From NCBI GenBank assembly GCA_002682825.1, contig NOKP01000007.1:1736001-1800000 (forward strand): 64,000 nt of DNA, read 5' to 3'. Below are positions 1 to 11,794 of this stretch, in pieces. A program made the position numbers and the translations under genes. The stretch comes from Neonectria sp. B-13 (lineage: Eukaryota > Ascomycota > Sordariomycetes > Hypocreales > Nectriaceae). How positions within the stretch are numbered: the stretch's first letter is position 1; each line of letters opens with the position of its first letter. The notes below the pieces were generated by a model. It did not search any database and was not told the DNA's origin. It saw only the letters and a program-made list of their open reading frames with translations.

Positions 1-1
1 C

Positions 2-1301
2 GACGAACTCGATGTCCACCGAGGGCAAGTACACGAGATTCTTGCAAGGGAAACTGGCAAGTCAGTATGTGTTGTGATTGGAACTTCTGTACTATGACTA
101 GGTAGCTGACCAATTGATAGGATCTCCTGACGAATATCGAAATTGATGATACTTTGAAATTCATTCGATTCAATGGTATGTGTCTCGGCCCAGATAGTTC
201 CTTGAATACGTCTAACATGGACTAGCTTCACATTCAGTACCCGAAGAGATAGAGTACGAAGATGAAGCAGTCAAAATCATCTCCACACATCCCCCGCTGG
301 GTGTGGTCGGCGCCATCTGTCCATGGAACTTCCCGCTTGTCCTCGCCATGGCAAAAGTCTCAGCTGCTTTGGTCACGGGCAACTGCATCATCCTGAAGCC
401 TTCGCCCTTCACACCGTTTGCAACTCTCAAGGTTGCGGAGCTTGCGATTCCCTTATTCCCTCCCGGAGTTTTTCAGGTGCTTAACGGCGACAACGAGGTC
501 GGCAGGCTCATGACACTCCACCCTGGAATCGACAAAATCACCTTCACGGGCTCAACAGCAACAGGGAGAAAAGTGGCTGAAAACGCAATAAAGACATTGA
601 AAAGAATGACACTGGAGTTGGGCGGAAATGATGCCAGCATTATCTGCCCAGATGTTGATGTCCAGACTGTCGCCCAAAAGGTTGCGGCTGGTTGTCTCTT
701 CCATTCCGGCCAAATGTGCGTTGCAACTAAAAGAGTATACGTTCACGAAGATATCTTTGAGGAGTTCCGGGAGGCCCTTGTCAAGGCTGTGAAGGCAATA
801 GAAATCGATGTGTCTGGCAAGGAGCCCACAATGTTCAGCCCTATTCAGAACAACATGCAGTATCAGATTGTCAAGGATCTGATTGCTGACAGCAAGTCTA
901 ACGGCCATGCATTTGCATGCGGGGGAGATTCAGAACAACAGCCCGGCCTCTTCATACGCCCATCCGTTATCGATCGGCCTCCAGACGATTCTAAGATTAT
1001 CACGATGGAGCAGTTTGGGCCTATTATTCCCCTTATGGAATGGAGCTCTGAAAGCGACGTCATTCAACGAGTAAATAATACTGATAGCGGGTTGGGATCC
1101 TGCGTGTGGGCTCGAGACACCGCGACTGCCGAACGGATTGCCCGCAATTTAGAAGTCGGCTCGGTATGGATAAACAGCTTTGAGATCCCGAGTCCATACG
1201 GGTACTTTTCAGGGTGGAAGCAAAGTGGTGTTGGTGGCGAATGGGGTAGACAAGGGTTACTGTCGTATTGCCACACGCAGACTTTGCAAATATTCAAGTA
1301 G
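2..1301 (+). CDS. Aldehyde dehydrogenase, NAD(P)-dependent (5' partial)
   Basis: Oxidises an aldehyde to the carboxylic acid with NAD(P)+. The 5' end lies outside the window. The frame runs through exons 2-64, 121-175 and 238-1301, joined by GT-AG introns of 56 and 62 bp. Visible ALDH motifs in order: PWNFPL (substrate/oxyanion Asn), the cofactor loop FTGSTATG, the general-base Glu in LELGGNDAS, the nucleophile in SGQMCVA, and a C-terminal GEWGRQGL tail. All catalytic positions are intact and the end of the protein is normal. The substrate cannot be read from sequence; the fold is nearest to broad-specificity betaine/semialdehyde-type enzymes. A P450 lies about 1 kb downstream on the same strand, so it could handle a hydroxylation product, which is inference only. 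Confidence 0.93.
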
Positions 1302-2289
1302 TCTCTGTAGAGCAGGTCATAATTCAGCTACTATATTTGCAATGTTCACTCTGTTTATTTGACCCGCATGTTCTCATCATGTATTCGTCGTGTTCCATTT
1401 CCGCAGGGACTGAATGCTCACCACATTGAATTTGCACTTACACTGTTCAGGTTACAATATAAGTTGTTTTGGCGGTTATTCCTTGTTTCTCAGAATCTAC
1501 AACTATGCAGCTGCAGCGTTTGTTTCATACCCTCTCAGTACGACGTGACGACAGAGGAACCAGCCTTGAGAAGATGAATAACGGCAACAGGTAAATAACG
1601 GGCAGAGGGTGGAAGCGGAAGAAGAACACAATGAGCACCGAGGCATCACTGACCTTCCGTTCTGGCCAGTATCCGCAGCCTGGCAGAGCTTCTCTGTGAT
1701 TGCGCTCCGACTGCCGGACACAACTGCCGTGATCTCACTCAGCCTGGGCTCCAGACTCATTGGCTCGTTTACCTCGGCCTGTGGCTTTTGAGTTGCCACT
1801 AATTAACTTGCGGGGTTAGACTAGTCTCTCTGAGAACTGGTATCACCATCGGTGTATCGGTGGGGAAATCTCCGCACCGGGAGTGTCTCCTCGCCTTCGC
1901 ACCTTGCCGCTAGTAGTATAGTATCCTAGGGCTACCTTTGGCGTAGCTAGGGACTCTGGCGGGAAATTCTTGGCCTCCTCGTCGGACCTCGATGGTGTTA
2001 ATGGCGGAACCAGCCCGCCTTAACTATTAGGCACAGGTGCAGGTCTAGTTGCACACAGCCAAATGTAACCAACTACTGGTCCAATGGCCCAAACGCGTTG
2101 AGGAAATAGAAGTGATTGACTGGAGCAACTTGAAGTGACCGGGAAATTCTACATCTCTTGTCTTGGAGGTATAAGAACGAGAATGGTATTGGCTTTTGCA
2201 GATTCAGGCCCAGCTACTATCACGCATGTCTGGCTTCCTTCACTTTTTACAAGTGAATCACGAATACCTTTATCTGAACAGTCATTTAA
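1302..2289. other. Intergenic, no gene seen
   Basis: 988 bp between the aldehyde dehydrogenase and the P450. Only short non-coding-looking ORFs with alternative starts occur. The segment should hold the dehydrogenase terminator and the P450 promoter, but I see no convincing motif. Confidence 0.5.
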
Positions 2290-4193
2290 ATGTCCAGAAT
2301 GCTGCAAGAAACTCTTCCGTTTGTTGCGCATCGCCCTCCTTTGTACGTGGCGTGTATAGCGGGCTTCATCCTATACTGGGTAGCTTGGATCATCTACGCA
2401 CGATATTTTCATCCACTGGCCAAGTATCCAGGACCTTTCTTGGCCTCCATATCTCGATTATGGATCGCGATGCAGGTCATTCATGGCAACGCCGAGAAGA
2501 CACAACGGGGTCTTCATAAGCGACTCGGTAGGCTAAACAGAGCCACTATTTTCCAGTTGAGATGCTTAATTTTTGAAGGTCCGATCATTAGAATTGCACC
2601 AAACGAAGTAGCAATTGCCGATCCAGAAGCCATCAAGACAATATACTCAATCAATTCTGGCTTTACAAAAGTGAATCCCAAATCAGTTTTGCCCCAGGTG
2701 TTGTGCTAATTTTCTTCAAGACAGACTTTTATCCTCCCTTTCAACCAACTTTCGGTATTACATCTTACATTAAAAGACTGAACGCAATGAAAGTTGATAA
2801 TGTGTAGCGAAATATCCGGATTCTTTTACGTGTTTGGACGAACGACTTCATGCGAGCCGTCGAAAAATTGTCAACAATCTCTATTCGATGACAAATATCG
2901 TTCGAGCGGAAGAAGGGATCGATCTGTGCACGGAGATGTTCATGGAACGAATGGCGGAAGTCGCCGATGCGGGTCAAGTTATTGACATTGCGAAATGGGC
3001 ACAGATGTGAGAGAGTCAATGTCCCACAACTCATTTTCCAAAAGCTAATAAGGACCCATAGGTACGCATTTGATGTCATCGGCCAGCTCTTTTTTAGCCG
3101 CATGTTTGGGTTCATGAAGGATCGAGGTGATTATCGTGGTTATATTCGATCCCTTGACTTACTTCTTCCTACCATAACAACCTCTTGTGTCTTGCCAACC
3201 TACGTTCGACCCATATTCTTGCTCGGCGGAGTTATGATGCCTGGAATTTACAAGGCTCTAGGTAGCTTGAAAGAAATCGAAGAAGCGGCAAAATCGTGCG
3301 TTGCCGAAAGACAGCGGCTGATTTATAGCGGAGACACGTCTGAGAAGAAGGATATCCTCTCGAGTCTGTTTGACATCGTTCATGAAAAAGGAGAGAGGGT
3401 GGATTTTGGGACAACCGAGGTTCAAGTTGAAGCCTACGTGGCGTTGTGGGTAGATTCTTTCACATGCCTAACTGTTCGCTAATGGCCAATAGGTTTGCAG
3501 GATCAGATACGACGGCAGCCGCGATTTCTTCAATCCTGTACCATCTGATGAGAAACCCTACGGTGTATCACAAGTTGAAAGAGGAGATCAACAAGGCCAC
3601 CGAGTCTGGTCAGCTAAGCTTCCCAAACGTGCGATACAACGAGGCGATGAAGTTACCCTACCTAGTCGCTTGCTGTAAGGAGGGCATGCGAATGCATCCT
3701 AGCGTTGGATTCACCTTACCACGGAACGTTCCTAAAGGCGGGCGCAAGATTTCTGGCCAGTGGTTTGCTGAAGGGGTCAGAGTGGGAGTCAATGCCGCCG
3801 TTGTTCATCGCGACAAGACGATTTTCGGCGACGACGCCGACTTCTTTAATCCAGACCGATGGCTGCATGGAGACGCGGTAAATATGGAGCGATATATGTT
3901 CCAGGTATGATCTCATCCGCTGCTTATCATTGATCATGATTCTAACACGATGCTGCAATAGTTTGGCGGCGGGTCAAGAACATGCATTGGGAAGAATGTT
4001 GGCTAGCCCCGATCTCCTCCTTCAAGAGTACATGCTGACAATCCAGATATCTCTATGTGAGATACACAAGTTAATCCCTCAGTTTCTGCGCTCGTTCGAC
4101 CTCGAGCTTACACAGCGAGAATGGGAGACACGGAACTTTTGGTTTCATAAGCCCAGCAACGTCAACATTAAACTGAGGCGCACAGGAATATAA
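2290..4193 (+). CDS. Cytochrome P450 monooxygenase
   Basis: Microsomal haem-thiolate monooxygenase. The model has eight exons: 2290-2527, 2579-2670, 2721-2754, 2808-3006, 3062-3445, 3493-3904, 3962-3997 and 4047-4193. It gives 513 residues, normal for fungal P450s. An N-terminal membrane anchor (about residues 18-40) is followed by the proline-rich PGPF hinge. The oxygen-binding I-helix reads FAGSDTT (about 317), the K-helix ExxR is EGMR, the PERF-like motif is FNPDRW, and the haem loop is FGGGSRTCIG with Cys near residue 461. All seven introns are 47-57 bp with phase-consistent ends. It resembles the pisatin-demethylase/benzoate-hydroxylase type of fungal P450, but no substrate can be assigned. 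Neighbours are an aldehyde dehydrogenase upstream and a transcription factor downstream, both on the same strand. Confidence 0.93.
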
Positions 4194-5304
4194 ATAGCTG
4201 ATTATGTTTATATTGGCTGCGTTACTGTTTTACTGTTGAGAGAATGTCGGGGGCAGCACGTAACTTCAGTTCTAGTATGAGCCGCAGGCCAAGCATATTT
4301 AGGAAAGTTGACATACTAGTGGCGACAGCCACTTACCCTGCCCTGCGTCCGGTTTGGCAAAGTGCCGCTCGAGGTCTGTGAAAAGAAAGCCGCTGTGGAG
4401 ATATTTCCGCTAGTGTGGAATGCAAGCAGGACAGTGGCAATCTGCCTTGATTGGGGCATCGACTTCACAACGCTTCACGCACATCTTCAAACGGAAGCGT
4501 CTGTATTCATACAAGCTATCTTGCTAGTTGTTAAGTCTGCACTAGGTAGAGCCCATGTCCACGCTGCAAGCCAGAACCGATAGTAACACCATGAACCGAG
4601 GAAGACCCAAAGCATGGACTTAGTATAGTTGCCATTCTTCCCATATATTTGCACCTTGTTTTGTAGCTTGACTGCTGTTGACTATACTTGTCTACTCGCC
4701 TTTTCTTTGGATTGTGTGTAATAAACACTGTCGGAGTCAGCTCATTCCTATGTGGTCGGGACAGGGGCTCAATTCTAGAGCGAGGGTGTAGAGCAGAAAG
4801 ACTCGTCAGAGAATATCTATCAGTAGTTATACCATAGCAGCGTACGAAGCATACAAGCACATGAGCGGTTGGCCATATATCCTGAACTCGAGCTGGCCCT
4901 GATTAGTATGGGAACTGGTAATGAATGGTTTGAAAATCCCTGGACTGATATGGAAGCCCCATTGGCCCATTCGTGCTAGCATGGAGACTCACTTCAGTCC
5001 GTCACAAGGCGTCCATCCATCTCAATAACTAACCATAGCGTCTTCATCGTGCATAACACGGATACGTTTTGGTTGGCTAGCTCATGCGGGGAAGTCTGCG
5101 GGGAAATGGAATCAATCTAGCCAAACTTAGCAAAGCGTGTGGGACAGGAGACTCCCCATATTTATACCGCCCACGTCCTTCACCCCAGGTGACCCGCAGC
5201 TCTCTCCGCGTGCTGAATTCCCACCTTTCTCAACGTTGGCTTGGCTTGAGTATTCGGACTCACCAACATTATACCACTGCAAATACATATTCACTCCCTG
5301 CTCA
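4194..5304. other. Intergenic, no gene seen
   Basis: 1.1 kb between the P450 and the dual-domain transcription factor. The ORFs present are short, lack domain signatures and do not extend by splicing. The segment should contain the factor's promoter. Confidence 0.5.
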
Positions 5305-7931
5305 ATGGCGTCGCCCATGACATCCGTCTTTCCCTGCTCCACCTGCCTCACATCCTTCAGTCGCCAAGATCATCTGGAGCGCCATTTGTTATCGCGTATG
5401 TAACAATTCCCGGTCTGCTCATTTATATCACCTAAACGCTGCACCCGCCTTTATATCTTACCCTGTTTCTACTTTTGTTTCTACTACTGTTTCTACTTCA
5501 TTCTTTTGAGATTTATGCTGACCAAGGTCCACGCGATACAGACAGCTCAGACCGCCGTTTTCATTGCATTTTTTGCAATCAATCATTCTACCGTCGGTAC
5601 GTCAATTACTTTCTGGTTTTACAGACCTTATAGAGGTTCTAATAGCAACCAGAGATGTTCTTAAGCGCCATTGGACGACATGCAAACCGAGGATAGAAGA
5701 GAATCTTGACATCCCCATTCTTTCCCAGCAGATCAGAGGCAAGAAACGAAAGGCGTGCGATCGCTGTGTACGGTTGAAGAGGGCGTGCAATCGACAAAGG
5801 CCTTGCCAGACTTGCTTTGCAAAGAATGAAGCATGCTCCTACAATAGGGTGGCGTATAGAGAGACGCACCTGAGTTCTGTAGCTACTCTGCCGTTACATC
5901 CCTTATGTTCACAGGAAGAAAACTTGGAGGAGAGACAAGGCACGGTCGGGTCCTACCTGGATGAGTTCAACCCAATAACCGACATGGGGGAGTTCTTGAC
6001 CGGCGACCGACAACCGTTTTGGGGCTCAGTCGAGCTGCCACTATGTTCAACGGCACATTTTTCACCTCCAACCCTCAACTTGATTGAACTTGACCTGCTG
6101 GACCAATTTTATGACCACAGTGTGGGTCTTGGTCCCCTTCCGCCAGACGATCTCGCAATATTCGACGCCGCCCTTAGTTCAGGTTCATGGTTTCGCTTTC
6201 TGGGCAGATTCACGCCATCTAGCGGCCTTGCTAGCTGTTTCGAGTGTGGAACTCTATCTGAGAGACAGCAACTCGTTGATCGCCACTTCGATCCCAATCG
6301 CTATTCTTTGGGAAGTGCAAGTGTTGTTGATGCTGAAATTGGAAGTCGCGGGAGCAACGGGGCTGCATCCATCCCACAAGTAAAATTTCAGCATTCGCTA
6401 GTACTTGATCACAGTCTCTACGTCTTCGGTCAAATTGTTCCACGGGCCTCAAAAGTTCATCAAGGTCGTCTCTACCAACCAAACGAGATAGTCAAAATGC
6501 TCAAAGATGTCACCACATCTAAGCCAAGGGGATCCAAGATAGCCATAGATTGGTCACCTGTCATTGAGAAACTGTGCGACGATTTTTTCTCTCCTACGAA
6601 TCTGGAAAGGTTCTTGCTCTTGTTCTGGGCTTGTTGGTACCCCAATTGTCCAATCATCCACAGACCAACATTTGCAGCCGAGACTGCTCCCCCAAGTCTG
6701 CTCGGTTCAATGGCCCTTATCGGCGCCTGCTTATCCCCTGACTCGAGCGATCACACACGTGCAAATGTGTGGCTCAACAGTATGGAGGAAGCAGTCTTCA
6801 ATCAAGAGATCCTTCACGAAGAGCATGCTGGGTTCTCCGGCTTCATTCACGATGCTAAGAGAGTTCGTGAAAAGCTGGAGGCTATCCAAGCTGCATATCT
6901 TATGTGTGTGCTGCAAAACTGGGAAGGGTCAAAAGAGAGTAAACAGCGCATCCGACGTGAACGCTACACATCCCTAATTGCTGTAAGTGGTCTCTTGTCT
7001 CCCAACTTCTGCTATGAATGGCGCTCACCTTCCACGCCGATGAATAGACTGCAAGGGATCTTGATCTGGGACAGTTCACATTGGAGAACCTCAACATGGA
7101 AAACGCCTCCGCATTTGACTGGAAGGAATTTATCTTCCTAGAAAGTCTAATACGGTAAGTGATCCTCCAATCCAGGTTGCCAGTGCTAATCTTTTTGAGA
7201 TAGAATGGGGACATACATTTTTCTCCTAGACTCGGCGTTTGTTGTCTTCCACAGTTCACCACCTCGAATGATGATGCCTGAGTTGAACATAGACTTAACA
7301 TGTCCGGATGCTTGCTTCGAGGCGAACTCAGCTCAAGAATGCTTCATTCTTCTCTTTGATTCGAACAAAAGGCGGGATAGTCGATCCAGATTAAAGATTT
7401 CGACGACCCTTGAGCTGCTATGCCGAACTGATGGTAGCGACTGTGGCAGTCTAAAGCACTTGAGCATCCTCAACATGTTCACGGTAGTTACAGGTAGGCT
7501 TTAGTCGCAGTATTTCTAGGCCTTTTCGCCAGTTCTACCATCCTCTTCCTGTCTGTTGCTAATGATACCTAGCGTTACATTACCTCATCTTTCATTTTCA
7601 GACATCCCTTGCCGATTTGTCTCAGTCGAAACCTGCAGACACTGGGCTCAGTCGATGGATCTCCTTGTGGCACCAAGGCGACTGCCTAGACGAGCTCAGC
7701 CTCCGTGGATTTGCACCCTGCCAAGATATGTGGAAGCGTGTGGGTTTTATGCAGCACGCCCCTGAATACTTTCTCCTGGCCCGAATACTACTTCATCGTT
7801 GGAAGCTGCAACACGATGGGTGTAACAGTTCGCTGGCCATGTGGGTGCATACGGCCTCGAAACAATCAGCGTGCACAAAGTATGATGAAGGTGAAATGAG
7901 TCAGTTTCGAGATTTGATCAGGGGCTTCTAG
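5305..7931 (+). CDS. Transcription factor with C2H2 fingers plus Zn2Cys6 cluster
   Basis: Nuclear DNA-binding regulator of the fungal type that carries both C2H2 and Zn2Cys6 domains. Exons are 5305-5395, 5527-5596, 5653-6982, 7048-7154, 7204-7483 and 7602-7931, giving 735 residues. The start is the first ATG in frame; the reading frame opens further upstream only through a GTG. Residues about 11-30 form finger 1 and about 43-65 finger 2 (C-x2-C-x12-H-x4-C). The zinc cluster CDRCVRLKRAC...C-x2-C-x6-C follows at about 89-116. A fungal-specific regulatory domain (PF04082-like) begins near LCDDFFSPTNLERFLLLFW. Finger 1 lacks its last histidine: the codon split by intron 1 reads Arg. The 131-bp first intron contains three copies of a TGTTTCTAC element. 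It may control the neighbouring P450 or dehydrogenase, by proximity only. Confidence 0.88.
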
Positions 7932-8245
7932 TATTCATTCATACTCAACACAGTTAAGCGTTCCGGAGGTAAAATAAAATGACTCTTCATGATTTCATCA
8001 AATGGCAGGTTCATAGTGAAAATCCAAGCATTGACTGGACAAATTTTTTAGCATTAGATGAAACCATTAATTTCCACTACAAAAGCCTAAACACAGCTTG
8101 ATTACAATTCAGTACCTTGACCAACCGCCAAACATCTACCACTCGCTGGTTATTATTGATCCCTAGCCATCCAGTCTTAGAAGACTCACTGAGAGTGTAA
8201 CAGCCGAAAAGGTCGCCGCAGGCAGCATCTTTAGTGTATCGTTGA
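7932..8245. other. Convergent intergenic gap
   Basis: 314 bp between two convergent transcription-factor genes. It must hold both 3' ends. No gene is visible. Confidence 0.5.
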
Positions 8246-10138
8246 CTACACAAGTAGAGCGCTACGCCCCAAGCTCTTCAAGCACGACCCAATGTCCCAA
8301 GACGTGACATCAATTTCGCGTTGCCCCCAGACATTTTCCATAATATTCAGAGCCTCGCGGACAGTCCCGAATGTATGAAGAGCTTCCATGGAGTTTCCTA
8401 TCATGGAAAACGTCTGCCTCTGTTCATCTAAAGCGAGGCATCCGCTCACACAGAATGGCCACACAACCGAGCGCAGCCAGGTATATGACGGCATCTTCTT
8501 AACAAGCTCGATTGTTTCAGTTGTGTTACTCCGGATTCTTGCATCCTCGGGCTTCCAACCGAGAATAACGATAAGCAAATATGAATGGGCGGCGTGAGCC
8601 CAAATGCGTGTAACATGGGTGTGTAATTCTGGAATAGGTGGGGAGAGATCATAAGGGTTATGCGAGCGCTCTAAATATGCTTGCAGTTGCTGGTCTGGCC
8701 TTGAGCCACGTGTCGACTGGCGATGGTGCGAGAAATCATCTTCATCGAGTCGCCTATGGCCTTCTCGGAGGCGTTTCTCAATAGAGCTCGCGCGAGAGAG
8801 CAGCTCTGCTTCGATATGATGGCGGCTCCCTGAGTTACCTTTCTTCCACGTGTCGAGAGTTGCAATGTCGCTTATTACGAGCAAAACCCAAGCGTGACAA
8901 CCAAGTACCCCTTCAATCCTTAATGTAGGGTCTTCGCCAGATCCGTCAAGTTGTGCCAGTTCGTAGTGATAGGCCTTCAATCTAGGAGACCGGTCAAGTG
9001 ATGTGCTTGCTATTATGTCGTCGATTAGTAGCATGGTGGAGAAAAATCGAAAAGCTCCCTGGATCGGGCTTGTCGGCATCGTCATGCGGGTCGAACACGT
9101 GCTACTCAGTTTGGTCAGGACGGCAGAGACGCCTCGCACATCGCCGTTGCCAGCGTGATGTTGGATTATCTGATCAAATAGGCTAGTGGCAGCGTCTAGG
9201 TGGATTTGCCAATTGCCTGAGGGTATAGCGATCTCGAAATTAAGGAGTTGTCCAATATTCGCCAGGAGGTACACGCTGTCCAGAAGGCAGTCGTCAAGTC
9301 CTCGACGGCCGATATCCTTGAGGTCGTCCTTGACGGTTGCCAGCGCTGAGTCCATTTTTTTCTGAAGCTCTTTCCATGTATCTGAAACGCAGATTGGGTG
9401 ATCTGGGTGCCTTGGAGCGACTGGTACGACAGAAAAGAAGTAAGACGATAAGCTGACGATAGTGTTGAAAAATCCGTCGTTCTTCATCGCTAATACAAGA
9501 AGCCAGGTACGCCCGCCGTGGAGTATGGACGGCCTATAGAAGGGGAAGAGAGCTGGGAATATATAATCCATGTATCCTGTGATAAAGCCCAGGTCTAGTT
9601 CACTTCGTGATGTTACGGACGAAGGGTACTGGTCGTTTGCTGCCGACGCACAACGTGTGTCCTGAGGCGTTTGTGGCTGAAGAAAGGGTTGGTCTGGAAA
9701 AGGGACTTGTTCCACGGCGGCCGGTACAGAGTTAGATATGTCGGGAGGGGTTCGAATTGAAGAGCTTGAGTCTCGACGTCTCGAAGAAGCATTGGACATT
9801 GAGACATCTTCCAGTCGAGAGGATGTCTCGTCGTCCGGGGAAGTAGCCGTGAGGTCCTGGGCAATGCTTTCCATCAAAGCAATACCACGACGTCTTTTGG
9901 CGCTCTGTTTGACTTGAGATTTGATCCGCAGCGTCATTTGTTGCTGCCTGTCCTCGTTGTCCATCCAATCCGGCTTTGTTGACGCCTGGTGGCAGTTGAT
10001 TTCCAGGGCAGCGCAGCCGCCACAGATGGGGGCCGCCCCGTCACATTTCTTATGGCGAAGGCGGCATGTCCAACAGGAATTTTTCGGCTTCCGGTTGGTG
10101 CTCATTGGTCCTGTCTGGGGTTTGGCTGATCGAGGCAT
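8246..10138 (-). CDS. Zn2Cys6 transcription factor
   Basis: Single-exon regulator of 630 residues. I start it at the first true ATG (10138); the frame continues upstream only to a TTG. The zinc cluster CWTCRLRHKKCD...C-x2-C-x6-C sits at about residues 20-50. A basic linker (KQSAKRRRG) and a Ser/Thr-rich segment follow. The long alpha-helical remainder looks like the Fungal_trans_2 class of regulatory domain (PF11951 type) rather than the classic PF04082. The gene is divergent from the NAD(P)-binding oxidoreductase at 10442, with 303 bp between start codons. That shared promoter contains a near-perfect CGG-type inverted repeat about 98 bp upstream of this ATG, which fits autoregulation and control of the partner gene. 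The domain call is clear; the target is inferred. Confidence 0.9.
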   Translation of the reverse strand: MPRSAKPQTGPMSTNRKPKNSCWTCRLRHKKCDGAAPICGGCAALEINCHQASTKPDWMDNEDRQQQMTLRIKSQVKQSAKRRRGIALMESIAQDLTATSPDDETSSRLEDVSMSNASSRRRDSSSSIRTPPDISNSVPAAVEQVPFPDQPFLQPQTPQDTRCASAANDQYPSSVTSRSELDLGFITGYMDYIFPALFPFYRPSILHGGRTWLLVLAMKNDGFFNTIVSLSSYFFSVVPVAPRHPDHPICVSDTWKELQKKMDSALATVKDDLKDIGRRGLDDCLLDSVYLLANIGQLLNFEIAIPSGNWQIHLDAATSLFDQIIQHHAGNGDVRGVSAVLTKLSSTCSTRMTMPTSPIQGAFRFFSTMLLIDDIIASTSLDRSPRLKAYHYELAQLDGSGEDPTLRIEGVLGCHAWVLLVISDIATLDTWKKGNSGSRHHIEAELLSRASSIEKRLREGHRRLDEDDFSHHRQSTRGSRPDQQLQAYLERSHNPYDLSPPIPELHTHVTRIWAHAAHSYLLIVILGWKPEDARIRSNTTETIELVKKMPSYTWLRSVVWPFCVSGCLALDEQRQTFSMIGNSMEALHTFGTVREALNIMENVWGQREIDVTSWDIGSCLKSLGRSALLV

Positions 10139-10235
10139 GTCGTCGTCGAACAAGATGTGCAAGGGAAGAAGCTGTGGAAATGCCTACGTTCCGCTCAGAG
10201 TTGACAACGCTCGGGATGAGACCCGCCTGGAATCT

Positions 10236-10265
10236 TTTCCGCGCGGCGAGTGCCCCGCGCGGAAA
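10236..10265. promoter_or_regulatory. Inverted repeat, candidate zinc-cluster binding site
   Basis: Two perfect 11-bp arms, TTTCCGCGCGG (10236-10246) and its exact complement (10255-10265), are separated by 8 bp. Each arm contains CCGCGCGG, itself a palindrome of CGG half-sites. The element lies in the divergent promoter between a Zn2Cys6 regulator and an oxidoreductase. Zn2Cys6 proteins commonly bind paired CGG triplets, so this is a good candidate operator. Confidence 0.6.
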
Positions 10266-10367
10266 GTTTGCGGGCGCACAAGCTGGGACTTGAGAGACGC
10301 AACTTTCAGGCCTTCCAAGTGATGGGATTGTAAATCCGAGTACATATAACCAAGGTCGGGGCTTATG

Positions 10368-10374
10368 TATAAAA
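10368..10374 (+). promoter_or_regulatory. TATA box of the oxidoreductase gene
   Basis: TATAAAA lies about 70 bp upstream of the ATG at 10442 and on the same strand, a normal distance for a fungal core promoter. Confidence 0.5.
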
Positions 10375-10441
10375 GAGCCCTTCTGTAAACATTCAATCAC
10401 ATTGCATCGACTTCCCAGCACGTCCAAGCCGGTAATCAATC

Positions 10442-11251
10442 ATGGATTTTGACAAGACGAAGAGTGTCCTCGTATTGGGCGCCACTGGCCCCGCAGGAAT
10501 TTGTCTGTTACGAGAGCTCATTTATCGCAAACATGACACTATTGTGTATGCCCGGAACCCTTCCAAAATTCCTAGAGATATAGCTTCAAATGCTCTTATC
10601 AAGGTATGCAACGATGGCAAGAACAAGTTGTAACTGCCTGGAAGATGTGATTTCCGGGGCTTATCTTACCCTACAGGATGACGACTAACAAGCATGAAAA
10701 TATAGGTCATCAAGGGCGAGATTGACGATCGTACGACTCTTTCGCATGCCCTGGCTGAAAGCTCTACGGTTCTATCACTTCTTGGTCCCAACATTAGCGA
10801 CAAGACAATTCCACCAAATTTATTTGCTGGCTTTTACACAGACTCGATCTTCCCGCTTATGCGCAAGTTTGGTGTGCGTCGGATTATAGCCATGGGCACC
10901 ATCTCCATATCTCGCTCAGATGATCACTGGACGTTTTTCCAGCCTATGGTGCACGTATTCATGAAACTGTTTGCCCGTGCTGTCTATCAGAACATGCTTA
11001 ATGTGGCAGCTGCGTTTGACGAGGCGCAAGAACTGGACTGGACCGTTTTCCGAATCGCTCAGATTCCAGGGGATTCAGACGAAAAGAGCTGGAAAGCGGA
11101 CCGGGCGGACGAAGTTTACGCGGGGCCGGTTGGCGAGAAAGGCTGGAGCAGCGTGTTGAAGAGAGGGGCTTTGGCAAAGTGGATTGTCGACGAGATGGCT
11201 TCAGAGAAATGGGTTTACAAGATGCCGGCGTTGAGTCGTCTGGCGGATTAG
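10442..11251 (+). CDS. NAD(P)-binding (NmrA/atypical SDR) oxidoreductase
   Basis: Exons 10442-10603 and 10706-11251 are joined over a 102-bp intron and give 235 residues. The N-terminus carries the Rossmann nucleotide-binding loop GATGPAG (about 14-20). Later segments include VLSLLGPN, the VRRIIAMGT strand and WTVFRIAQIPG, which match the NAD(P)H-binding PF13460/NmrA-like group. No classical YxxxK dyad is evident, so it may be a redox sensor or an atypical reductase/isomerase. It is divergently paired with the Zn2Cys6 factor at 8246-10138, sharing a promoter that contains a strong inverted repeat. The frame is intact and the product length is typical. Confidence 0.87.
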
Positions 11252-11794
11252 CGAGGACGTTTCAAGGAATGAACCGCGAGAAAAGGCTACGAATCATTTT
11301 CCTTAAAGAGAAGCGACCGCAGGCCGCTCTGCCGGTGGGCTAACCAATTTTTTTTTTTGGATTGCGTGGCAATTGTAGTCCGGAATCGGCGTTTGCTCCT
11401 ATGGCGAATTTCCAAGTAAAACCCCCCCTAGTTGTTTTATAGCGCTCGGAGCGCTGGAAGGTCTAGAAGGCTTGCGACATAGCTCCCCATAGTGGGATGA
11501 TAGATGTGACGACTACGACATTGGCTGGTGGATACGCTGTAAATTTTCCTCTTAGGGATTGGCCACCATTTGTCGGGACTTCCGGCGCCTGTATCCTAGC
11601 GGTCTAGTTAGTCTCCACCATCAGCGGACGATTTCACATAGAGTTTTTTTTGCCGTAATTGGTGCGATGGCGCAATCGAGCTTTGAAAATTCAGACAACG
11701 ACTTGAAGAGTTGCTGGTTTCCGCGTCGAGTTTCACCTTATCTTCGGTATACATTTTCTTTTTGCTTTTTTCAAGTTGGATTGTTAGGACAACC
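11252..11794. other. Intergenic, promoter of permease
   Basis: 543 bp with homopolymer runs of T (about 11349-11357) and C (about 11421-11428). No gene is seen. The stretch just before the permease ATG is T-rich, as is common in fungal promoters and leaders. Confidence 0.45.
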
